Below the pieces are notes generated by a model that did not search any database, had not been told where the DNA came from, and worked only from the letters and a program-made list of their open reading frames with translations. Shown here in pieces: positions 29,101 through 36,863 of a DNA stretch of 64,000 nt. Origin of the DNA: Treponema ruminis (GTDB lineage: Bacteria > Spirochaetota > Spirochaetia > Treponematales > Treponemataceae); the NCBI GenBank assembly GCA_017161305.1, contig CP031518.1, positions 1,550,001-1,614,000 on the forward strand. The letters run 5' to 3'. The first letter of the stretch is position 1; every line of letters starts with the position of its first letter. The position numbers and the translations under genes were made by a program.

Positions 29101-30281
29101 TAGTTGATGCCGAATTCATCCAGAGCCTCAAAGATTCCCATGGCATACTGAATGTTCAAAGGAACGCCTGAGCGCAAATTGTTTCGCACGCTGCTGGTAA
29201 CATGGCGGCTGAAAAGCATGGCGGCCGGGTCTTTTGAAGAAACGAAAACGGCTGCACGGCGGTCGTCATCCCAAGACATGGAGTTACGGCCGTAAATTCC
29301 CAGGGTAATCGGGAAGGTCTTTCGCTTTTTCTGGCCAAGAACCCGGTATTCAACGATTACGCTGCCCAGAGAGTCTACCTTTTCAATCAAATCAAGCATC
29401 TGCTCGTTAAAGAAGGCTACCAGGTCAACGTCAAAGCTTTCCTGCTTTTCCACTCTCTTTCTTGTGGCACAGAGCTGGGGCTGGCCCATGTACTGGCCCT
29501 GGAAGAAGCTTACTGAAACGTCGGTGATTCCGCACTCCTCTTCATTTTTGATTTCAACAGTCGCAAATGGATTTTTTTCGTACCACGAGTGCAAGACCGG
29601 GAAGACTGGCTTTACTTCCTTTACCTGCATGGAAATAAGCGTGTCACGGCGAATCATTTTTGAGACATTGAGTGTAATTCCGGGTGCCGCTCCCACATCA
29701 GAAAAAACGCCGCGGTTAAATTCAACCATCAAGGGCGCTTCAAAAGAAAGATGGGGATTGATTTTATATGCAAAGGAAATTCCGCCTCCAAAAAAGAGGG
29801 AATTTTTCGTCGTATCAGAAACCGAAAGGCTGTAAACACCTGCATTTACAAAAGGAAGGATTGAAAAACGCTCAAAAATCGGAATATAAAAGCCAAGACC
29901 GACGTTTGCTCGCATTGCCGAGGCCGAAGACAAAGTTTCGTCAGTTTTTGTTTCGCGAGGAAGGATGAGATAATCAAATCCGGTAGAAATTTCAAGAATT
30001 GTGGGGGTGCGGTAAGCAAGTTTTACACCGCCGCCATAGGTTGAAGTTACAGGAAAGGCATCATAATTGCTTGAAAATACACCGCCCAAATAGCCGTGCA
30101 CATTCAAAATCACGTCACCATCGGCAAAAGTTGCAGCCAAAGGAAGAAAAGCTGCAGCCAAGATGAGGATTATTTTTTTTGAGAAGATGTCTTTTTGCCT
30201 TTTACTCCAATTCCCCCATGATGCGCTCAAGATTCTTCTTGGCACTTTCATTGTCAGGATCTTTTTGAATTGCTCTCTCAT
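26175..30281 (-). CDS. Exported barrel/transglutaminase-like/TPR/SPOR-like protein
   Basis: Multi-domain envelope protein. After a signal segment (KKIILILAAAFLPLAATFA) comes a ~190-residue beta-rich, outer-membrane-barrel-like region (LNVHGYLGGVFSS to GITLNVSKMI). A transglutaminase-like core follows with Cys428 (RGGDCDDL), His454 (PGHIFIAF) and Glu490 (VPLEI), a plausible catalytic triad. TPRs lie at ~570-690. A long low-complexity region then contains Gly/Ala-rich and 11-residue repeat segments. The last ~60 residues (RFYVPLGRFNNFRDAY, VRVGYSEFEVRAGDYSE) resemble a peptidoglycan-binding SPOR domain. The ATG at 30281 overlaps the preceding paralogue by 80 bases and gives an odd 30-residue N-terminus. 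An in-frame ATG lies at 30251. An AUC at 30188 with AAAAGG upstream would give a perfect signal peptide, so the start is uncertain. Confidence 0.85.
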   Translation of the reverse strand: MREQFKKILTMKVPRRILSASWGNWSKRQKDIFSKKIILILAAAFLPLAATFADGDVILNVHGYLGGVFSSNYDAFPVTSTYGGGVKLAYRTPTILEISTGFDYLILPRETKTDETLSSASAMRANVGLGFYIPIFERFSILPFVNAGVYSLSVSDTTKNSLFFGGGISFAYKINPHLSFEAPLMVEFNRGVFSDVGAAPGITLNVSKMIRRDTLISMQVKEVKPVFPVLHSWYEKNPFATVEIKNEEECGITDVSVSFFQGQYMGQPQLCATRKRVEKQESFDVDLVAFFNEQMLDLIEKVDSLGSVIVEYRVLGQKKRKTFPITLGIYGRNSMSWDDDRRAAVFVSSKDPAAMLFSRHVTSSVRNNLRSGVPLNIQYAMGIFEALDEFGINYVIDPNSSYSDNVGSTSIDFLQFPYQTLMYRGGDCDDLSILTCSLFESVGVHTAFITIPGHIFIAFDSGVKQKDAWRYFNSLDEYILSDGEVWVPLEITLSDEGYTKAWRVGAREWHVAARTNEAMLYKMRDSWELYKPVGVSGAQAKFLLPEKKQLLSRFSNSVDHWITREIDPQIRSFKNMLAKKEDPGVRNDFGILYVRYGLFDEAEKQFRIARKSNNKNALLNTASMYYAKEQYENAAYMYRQVINNDPKNILAYLGLARCAYEVGDYETCDDAYEMVRENDMELAMDYAYLGSFETVRGRAFSLSERLEKTIWVGSNSFMNGQYEILDKSMYEEPKIGLSNPYIQSTHMEYKIPEIEKTIVKKYDESDEDAFTGSMYDAVAEQKTALETSGESPAPATVAQAEGQKPAEKTAGKTGKTSKTQAKKTASKTGKTSAKTGSPADGALSAVASTTGGAATGGAAVAGGAAGGAAGAGKGIVGGGISGITAAIRALGGSKETKESKENGQIVNSDENTTLAENTAISQENLGEQNEQFVEADESEEVAESPYQIEGVSAPVADISEGTDSSNQIARAEPHESQTVSESIAETTSVVVETVSKKAEQVAEAVSKTTEAVVESVSKTTEAVVESVSKTTEAVVESVSKTTEAVAEQVTKTKEAVAEQVEKTTEAVVEFVTPIVDSITEIVDPEGTAKRVEARKEAAAKKEEEKLAKKAEKKAQEEKKAQARTASESRTASKSYPENERLSESESIPESQNSAEEYIYIEENSPSADYSLTETADTPVYSDSSVYDDSPAESDTPVAENADTESESGSVTERAERAERALSRTSGKKDMAIRFSDGHTWQRVAVNKAENKPKKSKKSSAKITKKKSLRDYISFRQGKAKKGKYPYEAPRESRNISLIQAVYEDDLKKKRFYVPLGRFNNFRDAYLFWLAHPEYPAVIVRVGYSEFEVRAGDYSEKEYNFLKSLLNNL
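27082..27312 (-). repeat. Seven 33-bp tandem repeats (11-residue periodicity)
   Basis: Units of exactly 33 bases begin at 27082, 27115, 27148, 27181, 27214, 27247 and 27280; the middle three or four are nearly identical. They encode 11-residue units of the type VSKTTEAVVES. Such hendecads favour a right-handed or amphipathic helix and suggest a rod between the TPR part and the SPOR-like end of the 1,368-residue protein. Confidence 0.88.
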
Positions 30282-32169
30282 ACCACTTTTTTGCTTCTAG
30301 ATAATCTTTATGTAATGATGCAATATTGCCTAAGTTATTCATGGCGGTGACATTTCCCATGTTTGCAGATTTTTTATAAACCTGCGTAGCTTCCTTGTAC
30401 ATGCCGGCCCTAACATAAAGCATACCTAGCTGGTTATAGTTATCGGCATTTTCACCACCATTTTTTATGACATTCTGTACCTTTTCAATTTTCGGACCGA
30501 ACTCAGTTGCGACGTAGCGGGCCATATCGACTTCAGCAGAGGCAACAAGCCGTTTTTCATCAACATTAAAGTTAATGTTCTTTTTATCCTTATCATTATC
30601 ATTAATAGTAGAAAAACCGTTTGACGGATAGAGTTTCCAGGCGTCTTCAAGAGGAACCAGGGTAAGGTCGGCTTCTGTCTCAAGCATCATGTTGATGACT
30701 TTTGCCGCGTTGTGCCAGCTGTTAATGAATCCTTCCTGCAGGCTTCGCATTGAAAGAGGAATCCAGACATTGCCGTCAATATCAAGGATGCGGGATGTGC
30801 CGTTGAAGTAGCGGTCAGCCTTGTCCATTTCAACACCAGTATCGAAAAGAACGATAAAGTCATCATCAATAGGAATATAGGCACCGTGAATACCGACCGA
30901 CTCAAGCAGAGTCATGGTAAGGATACCGATGTCGTCACAGTCGCCGCCGTTGTAGAAAATCGTATCGCAAGGATACTGGATGGAATCGAGCAGAGCCTCA
31001 TCAAGATGGAAGCGGTTGTAAGGAGTCTCAAAGTCGCTCTCACATTTCATTCCGGCAATTCTCAATCCTTCAAGAAGATACATTGCAAACTGAAGGTTGC
31101 GGTTTACGCCTGAGCGGAGTTTTGTTCGGGCGATACCGACGAGAACCTTTGAAACTTCCAGAACTTCAGGAGCCGAAGAAGAAATATATGCGGCAAGTGC
31201 CTGAGGGTCGTTCCAGCGTACCTGGGTTCGGTTGTAAACAGGAATGATGACTGACGAAATTGAAGTTTTTCTCTCACCAAGTAAATCGTAGCTGACAATG
31301 ATTTCACCAGGGATTTTGCTGGCTTCAGTAAATCCGAGGATTTTTTTGGAAAAGTCAGCAAAGAAAGGAACTTCCTTGACCTTTCGCTTTCTGATGCTTG
31401 AAATTGAACCGCACTTAAGCTCGGAAGAAGTATAGCCCTCTGCACGGAAAGTGACGGTAACGTTTCGGATTTCAGCGGACTCATTGTTTTTGATATAAAT
31501 GGTTCCGAATGGGTTTTCCTTATACATTGTATAGAAAAGAGGGAAAAGGCTGTCAGGAATGTCGCTCGTACACTCAACAGAGCCGGCACCGCTGCTTTTT
31601 CTTTCTGTTTCAAGATGAAATTTTAAAGCCAGACCGACTGTAAGGCCTGCAATTCCAGGATTTCCGACCCACGAGTTGTTCTGATATGCAAAATATGAAG
31701 CCCCTGCTCCGACAGTCCAGTGAGGATTGAGACGGAGGCCCAGGTCAGCAAAGCCCCGGTACCAGGGAGCAAAGTGTGAAGAGGCTCCGTTTTTGGCAAT
31801 TCCAAAGCCGGCAGCACCGCCAAGAGAGAATTCAATGCGGGCAGCAGGATAAAAGAAGAAATTGGTCTGCAAGCCGAAAGGAATCAGGGAGACGAATTTT
31901 GCCTCATCATCAAGAAGCTCGCCGTTATTGTTTTTGGGAATCATGAAATAACCGAAGGAAGGGCCGAAATTGATGCAGCCCAGAAAATCCATGCCGGCAC
32001 TTAAAAAGCCGCCGCCGCCGATTGGGTCCCACTTGGTTTCCCCGGACGACATGAATGGCATTATGGCACTTGGTTCAGCCTTAAAGGTTAAATCATATGA
32101 ATATACGGATGCACAGACAAATAGAGAAAAAAACAGAGAAATTAACTTGTACTTACTTTTTAAACTCAT
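30202..32169 (-). CDS. Exported transglutaminase-like/TPR protein, probable pseudoenzyme paralogue
   Basis: 655 residues with a signal peptide (to VYSYDLTF), a beta-rich outer-membrane-barrel-like region to ~190, a transglutaminase-like core and C-terminal TPRs (~555-650). It aligns with the first ~700 residues of the next gene through shared landmarks such as YKENPFGTIYIKN, LRSGVNRNLQFAM and NGGDCDDIGIL. Cys411 is kept. The position matching His454 of the paralogue is Asp437 (PIDDDFIVLF), and the acidic residue after WIPL is Ser. Hydrolase or crosslinking activity therefore looks lost, while binding may remain. Its end overlaps the annotated start of the paralogue, pointing to tandem duplication and coupled translation. 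The ATG has no well-placed Shine-Dalgarno. Confidence 0.85.
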   Translation of the reverse strand: MSLKSKYKLISLFFSLFVCASVYSYDLTFKAEPSAIMPFMSSGETKWDPIGGGGFLSAGMDFLGCINFGPSFGYFMIPKNNNGELLDDEAKFVSLIPFGLQTNFFFYPAARIEFSLGGAAGFGIAKNGASSHFAPWYRGFADLGLRLNPHWTVGAGASYFAYQNNSWVGNPGIAGLTVGLALKFHLETERKSSGAGSVECTSDIPDSLFPLFYTMYKENPFGTIYIKNNESAEIRNVTVTFRAEGYTSSELKCGSISSIRKRKVKEVPFFADFSKKILGFTEASKIPGEIIVSYDLLGERKTSISSVIIPVYNRTQVRWNDPQALAAYISSSAPEVLEVSKVLVGIARTKLRSGVNRNLQFAMYLLEGLRIAGMKCESDFETPYNRFHLDEALLDSIQYPCDTIFYNGGDCDDIGILTMTLLESVGIHGAYIPIDDDFIVLFDTGVEMDKADRYFNGTSRILDIDGNVWIPLSMRSLQEGFINSWHNAAKVINMMLETEADLTLVPLEDAWKLYPSNGFSTINDNDKDKKNINFNVDEKRLVASAEVDMARYVATEFGPKIEKVQNVIKNGGENADNYNQLGMLYVRAGMYKEATQVYKKSANMGNVTAMNNLGNIASLHKDYLEAKKWYERAIQKDPDNESAKKNLERIMGELE

Positions 32170-32178
32170 TCCTGAAAT

Positions 32179-32207
32179 AATGTATAGTAATTGGAGATTT
32201 TACGCAA
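32179..32207 (-). promoter_or_regulatory. Promoter of the 655-residue transglutaminase-like gene
   Basis: Minus-strand TTGCGT (32207-32202), 17-base spacer, TACATT (32184-32179). The -10 box ends 9 bases before the ATG at 32169, so the transcript would be nearly leaderless. It overlaps the gap after the OmpA-type gene. Confidence 0.45.
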
Positions 32208-32218
32208 TACCAGTCATT

Positions 32219-34624
32219 TTACTGAGTGATTCTGAACTCAACACGCCTGTTTTTCCACCAGTTGGCACGGTCGTCCCTGTCTGCAATAGGACTTGCACCG
32301 CCCAAACCTTTCGGAGTAAGGAGTTTCGGGTCAATTCCACGCTTAATAAGCTCCTTTACGATTGTTTCTGCGCGTTTCTGGCTCAAAGGAAGCAGTTCTT
32401 CGTTCTGCTCTTTTTCAGTTCCGCTGATATTATTCGCATATCCTTCTATTATAACGTTTACTTCCGTGCCCGATTTTGCAAGCTCACGGATTTCATCGGC
32501 AACTTCATCGAGAGTCTGGGCGTTAGAAAGCTTCTGCTCCTTGGTGACTTTATTGAATCCTGCCGCGTTGGGGTCAAAGGCAATCGACTGAACGACGATT
32601 TTCCATTCATGCCCCGGGACGACGACCTGGAGCAGGAGTCCCGTGTTGATTTCCTTAGAGACCTGGGCTTTCATTTCGCCGGTACGCATTCTGTCCTTCT
32701 GACAGGGAACTACCGTAAGATTAGCCCGGTATGTATTTCGTGAAACGACGACTTCCCCGCTCTCACTTCTTCCATCCCACTCAATTGATTCAGGCAATTT
32801 TCCTGTACCAGAGATTGTGCGGAAAAGATTTCCTTTCGGGTCGGTTATTTCAAGCTTCCAGCTTTCAGGGGCCTCTTCAAGATACTTAATTTCCGGCATG
32901 AAGGTAACGGTGTCATTTCGTCCGTCACCATCCGGCGTGAATTTTTCCCCGCCCTTGACGTCGAGAGTAAGCTTAGGTGCAGGCCATTTAGCCATTTCAG
33001 CTTTTTTGGCAGCTTCCTTAGCTTCGGCTTCCTTCTGGGCCTTTTCTTCGGCTGCCCTGCGTATTTCTTCCTGTGCCTTGATTTTTGCCTCTTCCTCAGC
33101 TTTTTTGCGGGTTTCTTCCATTACACGCTGCTGTTCTGCCTCGAAAGCCCTTCTTTCTTCCTCAATCTTGCGTTTTTCTTCGGCAATTCGGGCATCTTCT
33201 TCCATTTTACGGCGGTTTTCCTCGGCGATACGCTTCTGATTTTCCTCAAAAGCCCTCATCGATTCTTCCATTTTACGCTGCTGTTCTTCCAGCGCACGCT
33301 TTTGGGCCTCGATTTCAGCATCCATCTTTGCCTTTTCAAGATTCCTTCGCTCTTCCTCAAGGGCTCGCTTCTGGGCTGCGATTTTTTCTTCTTCCTCAGC
33401 CGCCTTTCGTCGTTTTTCCTCGGCAATGCGGGCTTCTTCTTCTATTTTACGGCGGCTTTCTTCAGCTTCGGCTGCCCTTCTCGCTTCCTCTGCCCTTCGA
33501 GCTTCTTCCATTTCGCGGCGGTATTCTTCCTCAAAACGCTTCATGTCGTCATCGAGCCTGAGTTTTTCTGCATTGCGGGCAAGTCCGCTGTTTTCTTTTG
33601 TCTCAGGAACTTTTGCAACTACGACTGGAGCCAGCATCAGCTGTTCAGGAGGAATATATGGCGGCTCTCCGTCAGGTCCTACAAGCTCAGGAATGATTGG
33701 AGTCTCTTTCTTTTCAGCAATTTTTTCGGAATCAACACGCTCCATTGGCTTCTTTTCGACAGGCTCGCTAGGCAGCTCCGGCGCAACGGAATGAACGATT
33801 TCGCTCGGCACCTTTTCGTCGCTCTTCTTTTCCTGGGGAATGTCATCAGCAAGGATTTTCTCAAGCTCGTCAGGAAGGTCCATCTTTTCATTTTCGATGT
33901 TGAATTCAGCGTTTACAAGCTCAGGCTTTTCCTTTGCCCGCCTCTCAATTTCAGCTTCAAGCAGACGGATTAACTCTTCGATTTTTTCACGCTGGGGTGT
34001 TTCCGGCTCTATTTCCAGATATTTTATGTAATTATCCTTTGCGTCACCCAAGTGGTCGAGTTTAAGCTGGGCGTTGGCACGGTTTAAGACAGCCGGAGAA
34101 TAATTTTCGTCCTCGCGCAGGGCAATTGCATAGCTGGCATCGGCCCGCATGTAGTTTCCCATGGCATAGCAGGAATTTCCGGCATTGTAGGCAAGGATTT
34201 TATGGTCGGTCTCTTCCTTTGCAAGTCCCTGAACGCAGACTGCAAGGGATTTGTCATACTGCTCAATCTGATAGTAGCAGACACCAAGATAAATATAAAC
34301 TTTGGGGTCAAGGTTCTCGCTCTGAAGGGATTTTTCAAAATAAGCGATTGCTTCCTCAGGCTTATTTAAAAGGAAAAGTTCCTCGCCCTTAACGAAATCT
34401 TCATTATAAACAATGACAGCCTCTTTTTTCTGTTTTTTGGCCGGAGTTTTTTTGAGCTTATCTACGGCGGTCTTAGCCTCCGGGGACTTTGTTGTAGTCG
34501 GATTGACGGCGGCAGGGACCGGCTTGTTAGCCTTTTTTACCGCAGACGCTTTCTTTTTCTGTGCAAAAGCAGGCGTAAAAATAAGTGAGAAAATCAAGGG
34601 AAATAAAATAAAATTCTTTTTCAT
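32219..34624 (-). CDS. TPR / coiled-coil / OmpA-family envelope protein
   Basis: 801 residues. A signal peptide ends at TPAFA-QKK. A Lys-rich segment and TPRs follow (~70-215: KGEELFLLNKPEEAIAYFEKSL and related units). An acidic linker then leads to a long charged coiled coil (~350-555, nearly all E, R, K, A and Q). Next comes an Ig-like segment opening with FTPDGDGRNDTVTF and ending SRNTYRANLTV, similar to CHU_C/FlgD-type domains. The C-terminal ~110 residues are an OmpA-type peptidoglycan-binding domain (VIIEGYANN, LSQKRAETIVKELIKRG, GLGGASPIADRDDRANWW, NRRVEF). The protein probably bridges outer membrane and cell wall and may scaffold the downstream envelope proteins. It is the first gene of the minus-strand envelope block. 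Confidence 0.88.
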   Translation of the reverse strand: MKKNFILFPLIFSLIFTPAFAQKKKASAVKKANKPVPAAVNPTTTKSPEAKTAVDKLKKTPAKKQKKEAVIVYNEDFVKGEELFLLNKPEEAIAYFEKSLQSENLDPKVYIYLGVCYYQIEQYDKSLAVCVQGLAKEETDHKILAYNAGNSCYAMGNYMRADASYAIALREDENYSPAVLNRANAQLKLDHLGDAKDNYIKYLEIEPETPQREKIEELIRLLEAEIERRAKEKPELVNAEFNIENEKMDLPDELEKILADDIPQEKKSDEKVPSEIVHSVAPELPSEPVEKKPMERVDSEKIAEKKETPIIPELVGPDGEPPYIPPEQLMLAPVVVAKVPETKENSGLARNAEKLRLDDDMKRFEEEYRREMEEARRAEEARRAAEAEESRRKIEEEARIAEEKRRKAAEEEEKIAAQKRALEEERRNLEKAKMDAEIEAQKRALEEQQRKMEESMRAFEENQKRIAEENRRKMEEDARIAEEKRKIEEERRAFEAEQQRVMEETRKKAEEEAKIKAQEEIRRAAEEKAQKEAEAKEAAKKAEMAKWPAPKLTLDVKGGEKFTPDGDGRNDTVTFMPEIKYLEEAPESWKLEITDPKGNLFRTISGTGKLPESIEWDGRSESGEVVVSRNTYRANLTVVPCQKDRMRTGEMKAQVSKEINTGLLLQVVVPGHEWKIVVQSIAFDPNAAGFNKVTKEQKLSNAQTLDEVADEIRELAKSGTEVNVIIEGYANNISGTEKEQNEELLPLSQKRAETIVKELIKRGIDPKLLTPKGLGGASPIADRDDRANWWKNRRVEFRITQ

Positions 34625-34638
34625 ATATATTCTTCCTA

Positions 34639-34667
34639 ATTATCGGCAAATTCTCAGATTTTCACAA
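34639..34667 (-). promoter_or_regulatory. Promoter of the OmpA-family gene
   Basis: Minus-strand TTGTGA (34667-34662), 17-base spacer, GATAAT (34644-34639). The ATG at 34624 follows AGGA at a spacing of about 9. It is divergent from the TPR-gene promoter, and the gap between them holds AT-rich direct repeats of a CTAATTA-type motif (34690-34712). Confidence 0.55.
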
Positions 34668-34701
34668 CTCCCGCGCTTAATTGCCAAGTGCTAATTACTA
34701 A

Positions 34702-34730
34702 TTGCTAATTATGAATACTTGTTATATACT
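34702..34730 (+). promoter_or_regulatory. Promoter of the TPR/Mrr-like operon
   Basis: TTGCTA (34702-34707), 17-base spacer, TATACT (34725-34730). The box positions exclude translation starts upstream of about 34737, supporting the ATG at 34774 with GGAG at 34760-34763. Confidence 0.62.
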
Positions 34731-34773
34731 ATTTACTGATTTTAAAATTATATTAATTTGGAGCCACTCTGCT

Positions 34774-36135
34774 ATGGTAGTTGTTGCAGTCATTTTAATA
34801 CTTCTGGTTCTCATCGGATTTCTCGGAGTTTTTGTAATAAAGTCTTTAGCCGCTCCCAAAAAACTCGATGGAATCAACAAACTCATAAAGCAGCAAAAAT
34901 TTACTCAGGCACAAAAAGCCGCCAAATCCCTCATTGCAAAGGACCCGCGGGATTACCATGCACATTACTATCTCGGCAAGGCTTATCTGGCCGACCGCAA
35001 AAACGAACTGGCCCTCATGGAATTTAAGACTGTCGCAAACAACGCACTTTTCGATGCCCAGCTCCCGGAGGCCGAATTCCGCAAGCAGCTTTCACAGCTC
35101 TACCTCAAATTCAACCAGCTGGACGAAGCGCTCAAAGAATTTCTCCTTCTCACCAAGCTGGAGCCTACAAACGCAGAAAATTTCTATCAGTGCGCAAAGA
35201 TTTACGAGCAGCAGAGCAACGCAGAGACAGCCCTTGGCTTCTATCAAAAGGCAATCAAATTCAACAAAAAGCATGTAAAGGCCTGGGCCGGCATGGGCAT
35301 GATCCTCTTCCGTGCAAAGCAGTTCAACGAGGCCAAAAAGGCAATCGACTACGCCCTCAGGCTCAGCCCGGAGACATACTCAACCTTCTATTATCTTGGT
35401 AAAATTCAAAAAGAAAACAAGGATTACCCGGCAGCAGTAAAGTCATTTGAAAAAGCCTGCCGCGACCCTGAATTCAAGCAGCGGGCCCTTCTCGAACGCG
35501 GTTCATGCTACATGATGGCAGGAGCCACGGACAATGCCCAGCTCGAATTTGAAAAGGCAGTCAAGGCCGGCAAGGACGAAAAATCCCAGGAAAGCCTTTA
35601 CGCAAGATATTTCCTCGCTTCATGCTACGAAAAGAACAGAAAAATCGACAAGGCCATCGAACAGTGGCAGATTATCGCCAAAATCAACCGCAACTTCCGT
35701 GACGTTTCAGCAAAACTCTCGGAATACAAGGATTTGCAGTCAAACGACAGCCTCAAGGAATTCCTCACAAGCTCAAACGCAGAATTCGTCGAAATCTGTA
35801 AAAAGGCTTCGCTTGCAGGATTCAGCATGGCCGCTCAGACAGCCGAAGAAACAAAATGGGGCTGCCAGATTATCGCCACAGAGGTTAAAAAAGACGACTG
35901 GATGAACGTTCGCAAGCAGCTCTTCCTGCTCAACTTCTACCGTGTCACCGACCCTATCGAAGACGCCGAAGTCCGCCGCACCCTCGATTTGGCAAAGTCA
36001 AAGAACTGCGCAAAGGCATATGCCTGCACTTCATCAGAATTCACTTCATCGGCAATGCGCTTCGCAGAAAACCGTCCTATTGAGCTTGTCAGCAGAGAAA
36101 AACTCGAAGCAATTCTGGCAAAAGCAGGTATTTAG
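34774..36135 (+). CDS. Membrane-anchored TPR protein with Mrr-like C-terminal domain
   Basis: 453 residues from the ATG at 34774. An upstream in-frame TTG at 34702 is discounted because it is the -35 box. An N-terminal membrane segment (VVVAVILILLVLIGFLGVFVI) is followed by about seven TPR units (~25-300) and then a ~110-residue domain. That domain ends in ACTSSEFTSSAMRFAENRPIELVSREKLEAIL, which closely follows the end of restriction-endonuclease-like Mrr_cat domains (FT..A..FA....IEL.....L). The usual catalytic Asp and Gln/Glu-x-Lys residues are not obvious, so it may bind rather than cut. It heads a tight operon with a phosphoesterase 8 bases downstream. The molecular role is unknown. Confidence 0.8.
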   Translation: MVVVAVILILLVLIGFLGVFVIKSLAAPKKLDGINKLIKQQKFTQAQKAAKSLIAKDPRDYHAHYYLGKAYLADRKNELALMEFKTVANNALFDAQLPEAEFRKQLSQLYLKFNQLDEALKEFLLLTKLEPTNAENFYQCAKIYEQQSNAETALGFYQKAIKFNKKHVKAWAGMGMILFRAKQFNEAKKAIDYALRLSPETYSTFYYLGKIQKENKDYPAAVKSFEKACRDPEFKQRALLERGSCYMMAGATDNAQLEFEKAVKAGKDEKSQESLYARYFLASCYEKNRKIDKAIEQWQIIAKINRNFRDVSAKLSEYKDLQSNDSLKEFLTSSNAEFVEICKKASLAGFSMAAQTAEETKWGCQIIATEVKKDDWMNVRKQLFLLNFYRVTDPIEDAEVRRTLDLAKSKNCAKAYACTSSEFTSSAMRFAENRPIELVSREKLEAILAKAGI

Positions 36136-36143
36136 GTTAAAAT

Positions 36144-36863
36144 ATGAAGATTCTCTGCGTCTCAGATCAAATTGACCCGCTCGTATACAGCACAGGAGCG
36201 AAAGAACGTTTTAAAGACATAGATTTAATTTTGTGCGCAGGGGATTTGCCTTCCGACTACATCGACTTCATCGTCTCCACGCTAAACCGGCAGACATATT
36301 TCATCTTCGGAAACCACAACCTCAAGGATTTCGGCTACTACCACAAGCAGAGGCCGCAGAAAGGAGCCCACCCGACCTGGCTTGAAGACCAGAGCATGGG
36401 CAACCTCAAAGGAAGTTTCGGAGCCACTTACGCAGGCTTTAAAGTCATCAAGGACAAGAAATTCAGGATTCCCCGACCGGGCAAAAAGCCCCGCCCCCTT
36501 CTCATTGCAGGAGCATCAGGTTCAATCCGCTACAACAACGGTCTCTGCCAGTACACAAACTCACAGATGTTCTTCAAGCTTCTGGAACTGGTTCCCCGTC
36601 TTCTTTACAACAAGATCCGCTACGGAACTTACCTGGACATTTTCCTCACGCACGCTTCTCCCCGCCACATCCACGACAAGGAAGATCCGTGCCACAAGGG
36701 ATTTGACTGTTTCAATTGGTTTATAAAAAAATTTCAGCCGACTTATTTAGTCCACGGTCACATTCATCTTTACGACATGAATACACCTAGAAGGACTCAG
36801 GTCGGCGATACTACAGTCGTAAATGCATTCAGCTACACAATTCTAAATTTGGAGAGTGAATAA
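36144..36863 (+). CDS. Calcineurin-like metallophosphoesterase
   Basis: 239 residues. Metal-binding motifs are visible in order: an N-terminal SDQIDPL where most family members have D-x-H, then CAGDLPSDY, FGNHNL, THASPRHIHD and VHGHIHLYD. The substitution in the first motif occurs in a subset of bacterial phosphoesterases that start SD..(D)P, so activity is still likely. The substrate (phosphodiester, nucleotide or protein) cannot be told. It sits 8 bases after the TPR/Mrr-like gene. Its stop TAA shares its last base with the next ATG, so it is translationally coupled to the ParB-like gene. Confidence 0.88.
   Translation: MKILCVSDQIDPLVYSTGAKERFKDIDLILCAGDLPSDYIDFIVSTLNRQTYFIFGNHNLKDFGYYHKQRPQKGAHPTWLEDQSMGNLKGSFGATYAGFKVIKDKKFRIPRPGKKPRPLLIAGASGSIRYNNGLCQYTNSQMFFKLLELVPRLLYNKIRYGTYLDIFLTHASPRHIHDKEDPCHKGFDCFNWFIKKFQPTYLVHGHIHLYDMNTPRRTQVGDTTVVNAFSYTILNLESE

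Noticed and set aside
31970..33973. Several plus-strand open frames over the OmpA and transglutaminase-like genes
   Set aside because: They are Phe/Ser/Leu-rich antisense shadows of the E/K-rich coiled coil and neighbouring coding sequence.
34702..34773. TTG start at 34702 for the TPR protein
   Set aside because: The bases form the -35 box of a good promoter; the ATG at 34774 has a GGAG site and begins directly at the membrane segment.
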